Positions 9,801 to 17,090 of a stretch of 64,000 nucleotides of DNA are shown piece after piece (position 1 is the first letter of the stretch; each line of letters begins with the position of its first letter). The notes under the pieces were generated by a model that was not told the DNA's origin, searched no databases, and saw only the letters and a program-made list of their open reading frames with translations. A program made the translations under genes and the position numbers. Where the stretch lies: assembly GCF_004795015.1 (NCBI RefSeq), contig NZ_SSBI01000008.1, positions 62,001-126,000 on the forward strand. Direction: 5' to 3'. This DNA is from Streptomyces sp. A1277 (GTDB lineage: Bacteria > Actinomycetota > Actinomycetes > Streptomycetales > Streptomycetaceae).

Positions 9801-10601
9801 TTCTGGTACGAGGACCACGCGCAGTACAACGCCGAGGGCACCGACACCGCGCTGGAGGAGCGCGGCGGCGAGATGGACTACCGGGCCGGCAGCACCACGA
9901 GGGCCCAGTGGTTCGCGCCCATCACCCGCCCGCGCCTGGGCACCGCCTACTGGGGGCCGAACCGCTCGCAGTGGGGCGACATCCAGTACAACATCACACC
10001 GTGGACGGACGGCGGGGCCGGTCACTCGGGCTCCATGCCGGACAAGGAGTACGACACCGGCAAGGTCGCGGTCTACCAGGGCGACAAGCTGCTCGACGAG
10101 TCCCCGGGCCGCGCCGGCTACGTGGGGGACCTCCCCGCCGAGGAGCTGCCCTACCGGCTGGTGCTCGACGCCTCGCGTGACGCGGACACCTGGAAGACGT
10201 CCGTGCGCACCCACTCGGAGTGGTCGTTCGTCTCGGGCGCGAACGACCCGGAGGGCCCGTACCAGGTCGACGTCCCGATGCTCCAGCTGGACTACGACGT
10301 CGCCACCGACCTGGCCGGTGACGTGCGGGCGGGCAAGTGGACCGAGATCGGCCTGTCGTCCACCACGCAGGAGTGGCTGGAGGGCGCCGTGAAGGCGAAG
10401 AAGGCCGCGCTGTCGGTCAGCTACGACGACGGGAAGAGCTGGAGCGCGGTGCAGCTCAAGAAGGACGGGGCCGGTTCCTGGACCGCCCGGTTCAAGACCC
10501 CGAAGAAGGGCGCCGCCGCGGTCTCGCTCAAGGCGCACGCCGAGGCCGGCGGCGGGCTCGCCGTGGACCAGGAGATCATCCGGGCCTTCGGCCTGAAGTG
10601 A
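6861..10601 (+). CDS. Secreted S8 (subtilisin-family) serine protease, 1246 aa
   Basis: The N-terminus is a long twin-arginine-like secretion signal ending near 'TASAA' (about residue 47). A propeptide of about 150 residues follows, then the S8 peptidase domain with the full catalytic triad: Asp246 in 'VAVLDTGID', His278 in 'NGHGTHVAS' and Ser451 in 'SGTSMATPHVAG'. The 700 residues after the catalytic domain contain Fn3-like beta modules, a PA-like segment ('AVVIRGSDAVAPADRAAAGA', about 820-860) and a further C-terminal beta domain. This large multidomain form is common in Streptomyces exoproteomes. The ATG has no clear ribosome site. It is monocistronic, closed by a hairpin at 10620-10659. 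Substrate is unknown. Confidence 0.93.
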   Translation: MTFTPSTASGRVRSARPGRRTLLIATSAALVSGALLPVTGTASAATATAATTPSATPVHRYDITLVTGDVVHFADGAGNQDTVTVDRPEGATGGVHVQQAGDDVYVLPDEARSLLAAGRLDRRLFNVSALAKMGYDDERTGGIPLIATYPAGKARSLPAAPRGSKAVRKLESIHGAALKAGKDTARAFWDDIARTSTARSLDNGIGKLWLDGRAEAALKDSVPQINAPQAWAEGYDGKGIKVAVLDTGIDAGHPDVKDRILETRSFVPGEEVDDKNGHGTHVASTIAGSGAASDGLNRGVAPAAGLLVGKVLSDEGSGADSGIIEAMEWAKAEGADVVSMSLGSSIPDDGTDPMSQAVNSLSADGGPLFVIAAGNAYGAGTVGSPGSADKALTIAAVDKQDGRADFSSMGPLVRSYGLKPDLSAPGVDINAAASQSVPGIEGMYQSMSGTSMATPHVAGAAAILKQRHPDWTGQRIKDALMTSSKVLPDYTPYEQGTGRLDVKAAVDMTIEATGSVAVAAYDWPHSASDPLTERTITYRNTGAEDVTLGLTTDGAPDAYTLSVERLTVPAGTTAEAVLTLDPSKTEPGTTFSGQVLAKDASGAVVAHTGFALNKEQELYDLTLRLRDRAGKPMDGVVVLGALGDPNLSPVQVAGDTTLRLPPGDYTAWTAADVKGDTADSQALAFLAAPEIMLDKPVTVTLDASKAHKVGVRTPKETETRQLRYDMARTAPDGTVQRDAYQIPLTYDQLWASPTKKVTQGSFSFLTRWRQGEKLIDLTADGRDVPVAVQNGSPVAEDSRLKLRSVFAGNGSAADYKRVDARGKAVVIRGSDAVAPADRAAAGAKALFVVNPGDGRLMESYGDYGTTLAIPVATVQRIAGESLIKAAQRGKKVTVEQHKYASYVYDLVDRHDGTVPDRSLAFAPATRQLAKVENTFYGHRDAVGGGYRYDIPDYGFGIGFAEYEKYPATRTEWVTPLPGASFWYEDHAQYNAEGTDTALEERGGEMDYRAGSTTRAQWFAPITRPRLGTAYWGPNRSQWGDIQYNITPWTDGGAGHSGSMPDKEYDTGKVAVYQGDKLLDESPGRAGYVGDLPAEELPYRLVLDASRDADTWKTSVRTHSEWSFVSGANDPEGPYQVDVPMLQLDYDVATDLAGDVRAGKWTEIGLSSTTQEWLEGAVKAKKAALSVSYDDGKSWSAVQLKKDGAGSWTARFKTPKKGAAAVSLKAHAEAGGGLAVDQEIIRAFGLK

Positions 10602-10619
10602 CCCGCTGAGATTTTGTAC

Positions 10620-10659
10620 GAGGCGGCCGCGCAGCCGGAGACGGGTGGGCGGCCGCCTT
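10620..10659 (+). terminator. Hairpin terminator after the S8 protease gene
   Basis: AGGCGGCCGC at 10621-10630 is an exact inverted match to GCGGCCGCCT at 10649-10658, with an 18-nt loop and a flanking G-T pair. It lies 19 nt after the protease stop. There is no U-tract, as is usual for Streptomyces terminators. Confidence 0.6.
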
Positions 10660-10684
10660 CGCGTGCGGTGCCCCGGTCCACTAA

Positions 10685-10717
10685 TATGCAGCATACATAA
10701 GAAGTGTATGATGCATA
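10685..10717. promoter_or_regulatory. Near-perfect palindromic operator upstream of the SDR gene
   Basis: TATGCAGCATACA (10685-10697) and TGTATGATGCATA (10705-10717) form a 13-bp inverted repeat with one mismatch around the 7-nt spacer TAAGAAG. The left arm itself contains the 11-bp palindrome TATGCAGCATA. The element is strikingly AT-rich for this genome and lies about 50 nt before the SDR start, so it probably overlaps the promoter. The size and symmetry suit a dimeric GntR/FCD-type repressor, but no such regulator gene is adjacent. Confidence 0.6.
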
Positions 10718-10765
10718 AAAAGGTCGGTGCGGGGGCCGGACACAGCGAGTCGAAGGAACAGCGCA

Positions 10766-11509
10766 ATGACATTGCACAACAAGGTCGCCCTCGTCACCGG
10801 AGGTGCCTCGGGCATCGGCGAGGCCGTCACCCGGCTCTTCGTCGAGCGGGGCGCCCGCGTGGTGGTCGTCGACCTCCAGCAGGAGGCCGGGGACGCTCTC
10901 GTGGCCGGGCTCGGGGACGCGGTGGCGTTCCTGCGGGGCGACGTCTCGGACCGTGAGGTCGCCGACCGGGCGGTCGCCACGGCCGTCGAGCGCTTCGGCG
11001 CCCTGGACATCCTGGTGAACAACGCCAGCGCCTCCCGGGTGCGCCCGTTCACCGAGCAGACCGACGACGACTGGAAACTCGCCCTGGACACCGGCCTGTT
11101 CGCCACCCGCAACTTCATGCTCGCCGCCTACCCCGAGCTGCGGAAGGCCCAGGGCGCCGTCGTCAACTTCGCCTCGGGCGCGGGCATCGACGGCCAGCCG
11201 AACCAGGCGTCGTACGCGGCCGGCAAGGAGGCCATCCGCGGGCTGAGCCGGGTCGTCGCCAACGAGTGGGCCGCGGACCAGATCCGGGTCAACGTCGTCT
11301 CCCCGATGGCGAAGACCGCCGGCGTCGCCGCCTGGGCCGAGGCCAACCCCGAGCAGTACGCCCTCTCCGCGGCCAAGGTCCCCCTCGGCCGCTTCGGCGA
11401 CCCGCGCGAGGACGTCGCCCCCGTCATCGCGTTCCTGGCGAGCGACGACGCCCGTTACATCACCGGCCAGACCCTGATGGCCGACGGCGGCGCGATCAAG
11501 CTCCGCTGA
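10766..11509 (+). CDS. SDR-family NAD(P)-dependent oxidoreductase
   Basis: This 247-residue classical short-chain dehydrogenase has the cofactor motif 'TGGASGIG' at residues 11-18, the structural motif 'NNAS' near residue 85, an active-site Ser in 'NFASGAG' and the catalytic 'YAAGK' (Tyr/Lys). The C-terminus 'ITGQTLMADGGAIKLR' is typical of FabG-like sugar, polyol or acyl dehydrogenases. I chose the ATG at 10766 because GAAGGAA sits 7 nt upstream; an in-frame ATG 39 nt earlier lacks a ribosome site. Expression is probably controlled through the palindrome at 10685-10717. It converges on the MFS gene and overlaps it by 14 bp at the 3' end. The substrate cannot be read from the sequence. Confidence 0.88.
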   Translation: MTLHNKVALVTGGASGIGEAVTRLFVERGARVVVVDLQQEAGDALVAGLGDAVAFLRGDVSDREVADRAVATAVERFGALDILVNNASASRVRPFTEQTDDDWKLALDTGLFATRNFMLAAYPELRKAQGAVVNFASGAGIDGQPNQASYAAGKEAIRGLSRVVANEWAADQIRVNVVSPMAKTAGVAAWAEANPEQYALSAAKVPLGRFGDPREDVAPVIAFLASDDARYITGQTLMADGGAIKLR

Positions 11510-12761
11510 CCCCCTCCGCCGCACCCGCCGCCCCGGTCCGGGGGCGGCGGGCACCGGAACCCCTGACCGCCGCCGCGCACAGCAGCACCGGAGCCGCCGA
11601 CACGGCGAAGCAGAGGGCGAGCGGCAGCCGGTCCACCAGCAGCCCCACCGCGGCGGTGCCGGCCGAGGAGCCCGCGTTGAACGCGGTGTTGACCCAGGCC
11701 CCGGCCCGGGTGCGGTGGGCGGCGCTCGCCGACTCGTCCGCCATCAGATAGGCGGTCGTGAGGGCCGGGGCGACGAACAGACCGGCCACCGCGACCACGG
11801 CGATCAGCACACAGAGGTCTCCCGCCAGCCCGGCCACCGCCACCGCGGCGCCCAGTCCGGCGGCCATCACCCGCAGCCGCGCCCCCAGCGGCGCACGCCA
11901 CCGCAGCGCCCCGTAGGCCAGACCCCCGACCGCGCTCGTCGCCGACAGCGCGGCCAGCACCCAGGTCACCGCCGGTGCCCGGTGGAACTCCTCGGTGAGG
12001 GCCACCACCAGCAGGTCGAGCGCCCCGAGGCACAGTCCCACGGCGGCCGTCACCAGCACGGCGTGCCGCAGCGCCGGAACGGCCCGCAGCCGCAGCGAGG
12101 GCGCGGGGGAGGCACCGGCCTGCGGTCCGCCGTCCGCCTTCCCGCGCGGCACGGCGGGCGACGACACCAGCGCCCCCGCCCCCACGGCCAGCAGGACCGC
12201 ACCGGCCAGCACACCGGCCGCGGGACCGGTGACGGCCACCACGACCCCCACCAGCAACGGGCCTGTGACGTACGTCAGTTCCTCGGCGACCCCGTCCAGG
12301 CTGTACGCGCGCCGCAGCAGCTCCCGGTCGGGGACGAGGCTGCTCCACAGCGTCCGCATGACCGGGCCGAGCGGCGGTGTGCAGGCACCGGCCGCCGTGG
12401 CGAGCGTCCCGAGGAGGAGGGGCGGGGCGCCCGGCCGCCAGGTGACCAGGGCGAGTACGGCGAGCAGTGCCGCGTACAGCCCCGCCATCGGCGGCAGCGC
12501 GCGGCGCGGCCCGTACCGGTCGATCAGCCCGGCCCGGGCGGGGGAGAGGGACACACTGGCGGCCCCGAACAGGGCCATCACACCACCGGCGGCGGAGTAG
12601 GAGCCGGTGGCGTCCTTGACGGCGAGGAGGAGGGAGAGGGGGGCGATTCCGTAGGAGAGCCGCCCGAGCAGCGCGGCACCGAAGGTGCGTGCGGCGTGCG
12701 GGACGCGCAGAACGGCGGCGTACGAAGGTGCGCGCGAGGGCGCGGACGAAGGCGTGGACAC
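11496..12761 (-). CDS. MFS transporter
   Basis: This 421-residue protein has 12 hydrophobic segments, the loop motif 'AGLIDRYGPRRALPP' after the second helix (the G-x-x-x-D-R-x-G-x-R/K motif of major facilitator proteins) and a poorly conserved hydrophilic centre. It resembles the small actinobacterial exporters usually annotated as drug or metabolite efflux. I chose the GTG at 12761 because GAGGAAG precedes it by 7 nt; an ATG 48 nt further upstream (12809) has no ribosome site. The last 14 bp overlap the 3' end of the convergent SDR gene. The substrate is unknown. Confidence 0.85.
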   Translation of the reverse strand: MSTPSSAPSRAPSYAAVLRVPHAARTFGAALLGRLSYGIAPLSLLLAVKDATGSYSAAGGVMALFGAASVSLSPARAGLIDRYGPRRALPPMAGLYAALLAVLALVTWRPGAPPLLLGTLATAAGACTPPLGPVMRTLWSSLVPDRELLRRAYSLDGVAEELTYVTGPLLVGVVVAVTGPAAGVLAGAVLLAVGAGALVSSPAVPRGKADGGPQAGASPAPSLRLRAVPALRHAVLVTAAVGLCLGALDLLVVALTEEFHRAPAVTWVLAALSATSAVGGLAYGALRWRAPLGARLRVMAAGLGAAVAVAGLAGDLCVLIAVVAVAGLFVAPALTTAYLMADESASAAHRTRAGAWVNTAFNAGSSAGTAAVGLLVDRLPLALCFAVSAAPVLLCAAAVRGSGARRPRTGAAGAAEGVSGA

Positions 12762-12909
12762 GATGGTCTTCCTCGGGAGGGCAGCGCGAGTTCGGGGCGC
12801 TGCGGGCATGCGGGGACACCGTAGCGCCGCACCCGGTACGCCGGGCGCGGTCGGGACGGGGTCCTACGCACGAGGAAGAGACACGCGGGCAAAGTAGCAG
12901 AGAGAGTTC

Positions 12910-13950
12910 CTAAGCGCCGATGTCCGGGTTGGCCGCCAGGACCTCTTCGGTGACCGTCCACAGCCGGGGTACGAAGCGCAGGACCTCCTCGCGCCGGGCG
13001 AGCAGGTCCGGGGTGCCGGTGATGCCGGTGAGTTCCGCGACGGCGTCCCGGAACGCCGGGAGGCGTTCGGCGTGCAGGGCGGGGGCGTCCGCGCCCAGCA
13101 CGGTGTGGCAGCGGGCGAAGGTCGCGACGATCCAGAAGACCGCCTCGCGGTGGTCGCCCCCGTCGATCAGCTCCCGGCTGCCGTCGAGGGCGATGGGGCG
13201 CGCCCGCTCGGTGAGGTCGCTGCTGAAGAAGAACGGGGTGCGCGCCACCGGGACCGTGGCGTCGAACGTCCGCGTCAGCTCGGCCAGATGGCGGCTCACC
13301 TGCCGCGCGGAGACCCCCTCGCAGCCCAGCAGCGCCAGCAGTTCCGGATACAGCTCCCGGTGCCCGTAGGCCGTGAGGACGTCGCGCGCGGCGGGGTAGC
13401 GCAGCCGGACGGTCGGGTTGCGCAGGGCGGCGACCAGCGGGACGTGTGTGGTGACCCCGGTAGGGAACAGCCAGGCCATCACCTGGGCGGGGAAGGGCTG
13501 CGAGGTGTCCAGCGCGGCGAGCCGGCTCTCGACGCGGTGCCGGGCGTCCAGGCACCGCAGGCGCACCCGGGCCCGCTCGGCGAAGCGCGGCGCGACGTAG
13601 GCGTACAGCGCGCGCAGCCGCCCCGTGGGGTCGTCGATGACCGTGTCACGGCGGAAGCTGCCCGCCAGGTGGTACGAGCCCAGCACGGCATCGGGGTCGC
13701 GGAGCTCGGCCCACGGCACGTAGGTGATCTCCAGCAGGACGCCCTCGTGGAGGAGCTTGCCGGGTTTGGCCGGAGCCTCGTCCCCCTCCGTCACCACGAC
13801 CACGTCCACGTCCGACGAGGCCGGGAGCACCGCGTCGTCCGGCCGTCCGACCGTCGACCCGCTGAAGTACGCCCCCCGGTAGTCCCGTCCGGGACGGGCG
13901 TGCGCAGCCACCCAGTGCGCGGCGGCGGCACGTGCCTCTCCGACTCTCAT
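12910..13950 (-). CDS. Nucleotidyltransferase-fold protein
   Basis: The N-terminal third contains 'YFSGSTVGRPDDAVLPASSDVDVVVV', matching the G-S...D-x-D core of the polymerase-beta-like nucleotidyltransferase superfamily (kanamycin-nucleotidyltransferase/MNT-like). A second acidic position may be 'LLEITYVPW'. The remaining 230 residues look alpha-helical and fit the substrate-binding half of such enzymes. The ATG at 13950 follows AGGTG; a GTG 9 nt upstream is an alternative start. It stands alone, in the same direction as the MFS gene. The acceptor molecule is unknown, and aminoglycoside modification should not be assumed. Confidence 0.7.
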   Translation of the reverse strand: MRVGEARAAAAHWVAAHARPGRDYRGAYFSGSTVGRPDDAVLPASSDVDVVVVTEGDEAPAKPGKLLHEGVLLEITYVPWAELRDPDAVLGSYHLAGSFRRDTVIDDPTGRLRALYAYVAPRFAERARVRLRCLDARHRVESRLAALDTSQPFPAQVMAWLFPTGVTTHVPLVAALRNPTVRLRYPAARDVLTAYGHRELYPELLALLGCEGVSARQVSRHLAELTRTFDATVPVARTPFFFSSDLTERARPIALDGSRELIDGGDHREAVFWIVATFARCHTVLGADAPALHAERLPAFRDAVAELTGITGTPDLLARREEVLRFVPRLWTVTEEVLAANPDIGA

Positions 13951-13998
13951 ACGCGACACCTACGCCGTGCGCGGGCGCCTCGTCAAGCCGGCGGCCCG

Positions 13999-15248
13999 TC
14001 AGCGGCCCGCCTGGAGCGCCGCCCAGGTCGCGGGGCCCACGATCCCGTCGGCGGTCAGACCGTGCGCCGCCTGGAACGACGTCACCGCGCCCGCGGTGGC
14101 CGGCCCGAAGCTGCCGTCCGCCTCACCCACCGGGTGGCCCTGCTCGTTCAGCAGCAGCTGGAGGGCCTTGACCTGCGGCCCCACCGAGCCGTCGCGCTGG
14201 GTGGTGTACGTGTCGAAGCTCAGCCCGTCCCGGCTCCCGCCGCCCGTGCCGGTGCCCTTGACCAGCTCCATGTAGCGGTTCCAGTCCCAGTACGGGCCGG
14301 GGTCGGTGTGGTCGTTGCCGGGGGCCTCGCTGTGCCCGATGATGTGCGTCCGGTCCTTCGGGACGCCGTACTTGTCGCACAGGGAGGCGGTCAGCGCGGC
14401 CGAGGAGCGGTACATCGCGTCCGTGAACCAGGTCGGGTCGTCGATGAAGCCCTCGTGCTCGATGCCGAGCGCCGAGGCGTTGGCGCTGCGCGCGTGGTAG
14501 GCGGTGTCGGCGTCGCGGACCATCTGGGTGATCTGGCCGTCCGACGAGCGCACCACGTAGTGCGCGCTCACCTCGGACACCGGGTCCTGGAACCAGCTGA
14601 TCGAGCCCGCGTACGAGCCCTGGGTGACATGGATGATCACCTTGTCGATCTTCGCCGTGCGGCCGGTGGTGTAGTTGTTCGGGTCGGCCGGCACCCAGAG
14701 CGCGGCCGGGTAGTCGGCGCTGCGGGTGCCGGTGTCCGCGGCGGCGACGCCGTCCTTGTGCGGCGAGACCGGGCGGCCGGTCACCGTGATCCGCTCGCCG
14801 CCCGGGGTGACGGCGTCCAGGCCGTCCACCAGGAAGGTGTAGACCGTGTCGGCGTAGAGGGCGGCGGCCGGCCCGTCCGTACGGCGGCGCCGCCCAGGAT
14901 GTTGGCGCGGTTGTCGGAGCGCAGGGCGGCGAGCGGTTCGCCGGTGAGGGCGGCGGCCCGTTCCAGCGTGTGGTGGGCCGGGTTGCTGACCAGGTGCATC
15001 ACGCCGAAGCCGTTCGCCTGGCTGGGGCGCCCGGAGTGGCCGTCGAGGCGGGTCTCGCCGTACCCGACGGCGGCGAGCAGATCACGCGGTACGTCGAACT
15101 CCTCGGCGGCCCGCTCGAACGCCCGGTCCAGCGGGCGCCCGGTGTCCGTCGCGGCGAGGGCCGGGGTGCCGGTCGCGGCCAGGACGGTGGCGGTGAGGGC
15201 CGCCAGGAGGGATGCGCGGGCCTTGAGGCGGGCGGCGCGTGTGGGCAT
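13999..15248 (-). pseudogene. N-acetylmuramoyl-L-alanine amidase with peptidoglycan-binding domain, frameshifted
   Basis: Two overlapping frames encode consecutive parts of one secreted amidase. The 5' frame (ATG 15248, GGAG upstream) gives a signal peptide 'ASLLAALTATVLAATGTPALA' and a domain with 'FGVMHLVSNPAHHTLERAA'. It runs out of register at about 14880, after 'NRANILGGAAV'. The next frame resumes with 'DGPAAALYADTVYTFLVDGLDAV', then an Amidase_2 domain ('VIIHVTQGS', 'ALGIEHEGF', 'IIGHSEAPG', with its zinc histidines) and a C-terminal PG_binding_1 repeat ('GSVGPQVKALQLLLNEQGHPVGEADGSFGPAT'). Loss of one 4-nt GGAC unit would explain the shift. The gene would act in cell-wall turnover if intact. 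A sequencing error cannot be excluded because everything downstream of the shift looks well conserved. Confidence 0.8.
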
Positions 15249-15385
15249 ACCTGCTCCTGCTCTGTGGGGAAGGAGAGCGGCCCCGGGCCTGTAGCGGGGC
15301 CGGCCCGGTGGCCGCGAAGCCTGCTCACGGTAGAGAGCCATTGAAGGTATGACAATCATGCTCCGCGCGTGTCGAACCTCCGTTC

Positions 15386-15398
15386 ACTCCGACGGAGT
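15386..15398. promoter_or_regulatory. 13-bp palindrome in the amidase/ACP intergenic region
   Basis: The 344-nt gap between the divergent amidase and ACP genes (15249-15592) holds no credible gene. It contains the perfect palindrome ACTCCGACGGAGT and an AT-containing TATAAC at about 15499-15504 that could be a -10 element for the ACP operon. The divergent layout suggests promoters for both directions. Confidence 0.3.
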
Positions 15399-15592
15399 TG
15401 GGGCCCGGCGGCCCGGAGTGCGCTCTCCGGGATTCGTACACCTGGACAGCCCCCCACCGCACGGGGGAACGCGGACCGGGCACGCCGCCGCCAGGGCGTA
15501 TAACAGAGAACTCCGGACCAGCCGGCGTCCCCGATGGCACTCACATCTCACGCGGCAAGGCGTCACCGCGTACGACAGCGGAGAAGTGCCCG

Positions 15593-15832
15593 ATGAGCAT
15601 GAGCACGGCAGACGAGATCAGCACCTTGCTGACGGCGAACTTCGGAACCGACCCCGTGGCGATCCGCCCCGACGTGCCGCTCCGTCAGCTCCGCCTGGAC
15701 TCGCTCGCCCTGGAGGAACTGCGTCTCCTCATCGAGGACCGGCTCGGCATCGACCTCGACGACGTCCAGCTCACCTCGCGCGACACCGTCGGCCATCTGG
15801 TCGACGCCGTGCACCGCAAGGCCGCCGCGTGA
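15593..15832 (+). CDS. Acyl carrier protein
   Basis: This 79-residue acidic protein has the phosphopantetheine attachment motif 'LRQLRLDSLALEEL', with Ser37 as the attachment site. It shows the four-helix pattern of ACPs ('ISTLLTANFG' to 'VGHLVDAVHRKAAA'). GGAGAAG lies 6 nt before the ATG at 15593. Its stop overlaps the GTG start of the ketosynthase gene (GTGA), so the two are translationally coupled and probably work together. It is a discrete carrier, not a domain of a modular synthase. It differs from the housekeeping AcpP sequence 'DSLDxVEL', which suggests a dedicated pathway. Confidence 0.9.
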   Translation: MSMSTADEISTLLTANFGTDPVAIRPDVPLRQLRLDSLALEELRLLIEDRLGIDLDDVQLTSRDTVGHLVDAVHRKAAA

Positions 15833-17076
15833 CGGCCCCGTACCGCCTCCCGCCCTTCGCCGCGGCCGTCACCGGGATCGGGCTCGTCACCTCGGCGGGC
15901 GTCGGCGCCGAGGCCACCTGGCGCGCGGTGAACGACCCCGCGGCCACACCCTGCGTGCCGCACCGGGCCGAACTGCACGGCCTGCCCTGCGACTTCATGT
16001 ACAGCGTCACCGACCTCGACACCCGGGCCGTGCTCGGGGTGGCCGCGCACCGGCTCATGGACCGCTTCTCGCACCTCGCCGTCATCGCGGCCCGGGAGGC
16101 CGTCGCCGACGCCGGCCTGGACCCCGCCGTCTGGGACAGCGGCCGGGTCGCCGTCGTCATCGGCTCCGCCCACGGCGGCCTGCCCTTCTACGACGAACAG
16201 CACACCGCCCTCACCGAACGCGGCGCCCGCCGCGTCTCGCCCAAGCTCGCCCCGCTCGCCGTCGTCAACGGCGCCGCCAGCAGCGTCGCCACCGACCTCG
16301 GCGCCCGCGGCCCCAGCCAGGCCGTCTCCACCGCCTGCTCCTCCGGCACCGTCGCCATCGGCACCGCCCACCAGATGCTGCGCACCGGGGCCTGCGACAT
16401 CGTCGTCGCCGGCGGCGCCGAATCGGTCTGCTCCCGGCTCCTGATCGCCAGCGCCTGCCGGCTGAAGGCCGTCTCCACCCGCCGCGACGACCCCCGGGCC
16501 GCCTGCCGCCCCTTCGACACCCACCGCGACGGCTTCGTCGTCGGCGAGGGCGCCGGACTCCTCGTCATGGAACGCCCCGAGCACGCCCGCGCCCGGGGCG
16601 CCGCCGTCCGCGCCCACATCGCCGGATACGGGGCCTCCAGCGACGCGTACTCCGCCGTCGCCCCCGACCCCGACGGCCTCGGCATCGAACGGGCCCTGCG
16701 CACCGCCCTCGCGGACGCCGGGGTCTGCGCCGCCGACATCGGCCACGTCAACGCCCACGGCACCTCCACCGTCTCCAACGACCTGATCGAGACGACCATG
16801 CTGCGCCGGGTCCTGGGAGAGCACCCCCTCGTCACCTCCACCAAGGCGATGACCGGCCACACCCTGGGCGCCGCCGGCGGCATCGAGACCGCGCTCACCG
16901 TCCTCGCCCTCCAGCACCGCCTGGTCCCGCCCACCGTCAACCTCGACGCCCCCGACCCGGACATCCCGGTCGACGTGGTGAGCAAGGAGGCCAGGCCGGC
17001 GGCGTTCGACGCCGCAGTCAAGACCTCGCTCGGCTTCGGGGGCCACAACGCCGCCCTCGTCCTCACCAGGGCCTGA
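15829..17076 (+). CDS. Beta-ketoacyl-ACP synthase (KAS II/FabF-like)
   Basis: The 415-residue protein has an intact thiolase-fold Claisen-condensation triad: Cys170 in 'STACSSG', His310 in 'NAHGTST' and His344 in 'MTGHTLGAAGG'. It elongates an acyl chain bound to the neighbouring ACP. Overall it follows FabF ('FVVGEGAGLLVME' and 'TSLGFGGHNAALVL'). The GTG start at 15829 overlaps the ACP stop by 4 nt. An alpha/beta hydrolase follows after 14 nt. No acyltransferase, ketoreductase or chain-length-factor gene is nearby, so this is an ACP-KS-hydrolase trio, not a type II PKS cluster. Its product is unknown. Confidence 0.9.
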   Translation: MTAPYRLPPFAAAVTGIGLVTSAGVGAEATWRAVNDPAATPCVPHRAELHGLPCDFMYSVTDLDTRAVLGVAAHRLMDRFSHLAVIAAREAVADAGLDPAVWDSGRVAVVIGSAHGGLPFYDEQHTALTERGARRVSPKLAPLAVVNGAASSVATDLGARGPSQAVSTACSSGTVAIGTAHQMLRTGACDIVVAGGAESVCSRLLIASACRLKAVSTRRDDPRAACRPFDTHRDGFVVGEGAGLLVMERPEHARARGAAVRAHIAGYGASSDAYSAVAPDPDGLGIERALRTALADAGVCAADIGHVNAHGTSTVSNDLIETTMLRRVLGEHPLVTSTKAMTGHTLGAAGGIETALTVLALQHRLVPPTVNLDAPDPDIPVDVVSKEARPAAFDAAVKTSLGFGGHNAALVLTRA

Positions 17077-17090
17077 CCACCGAAGGACCG

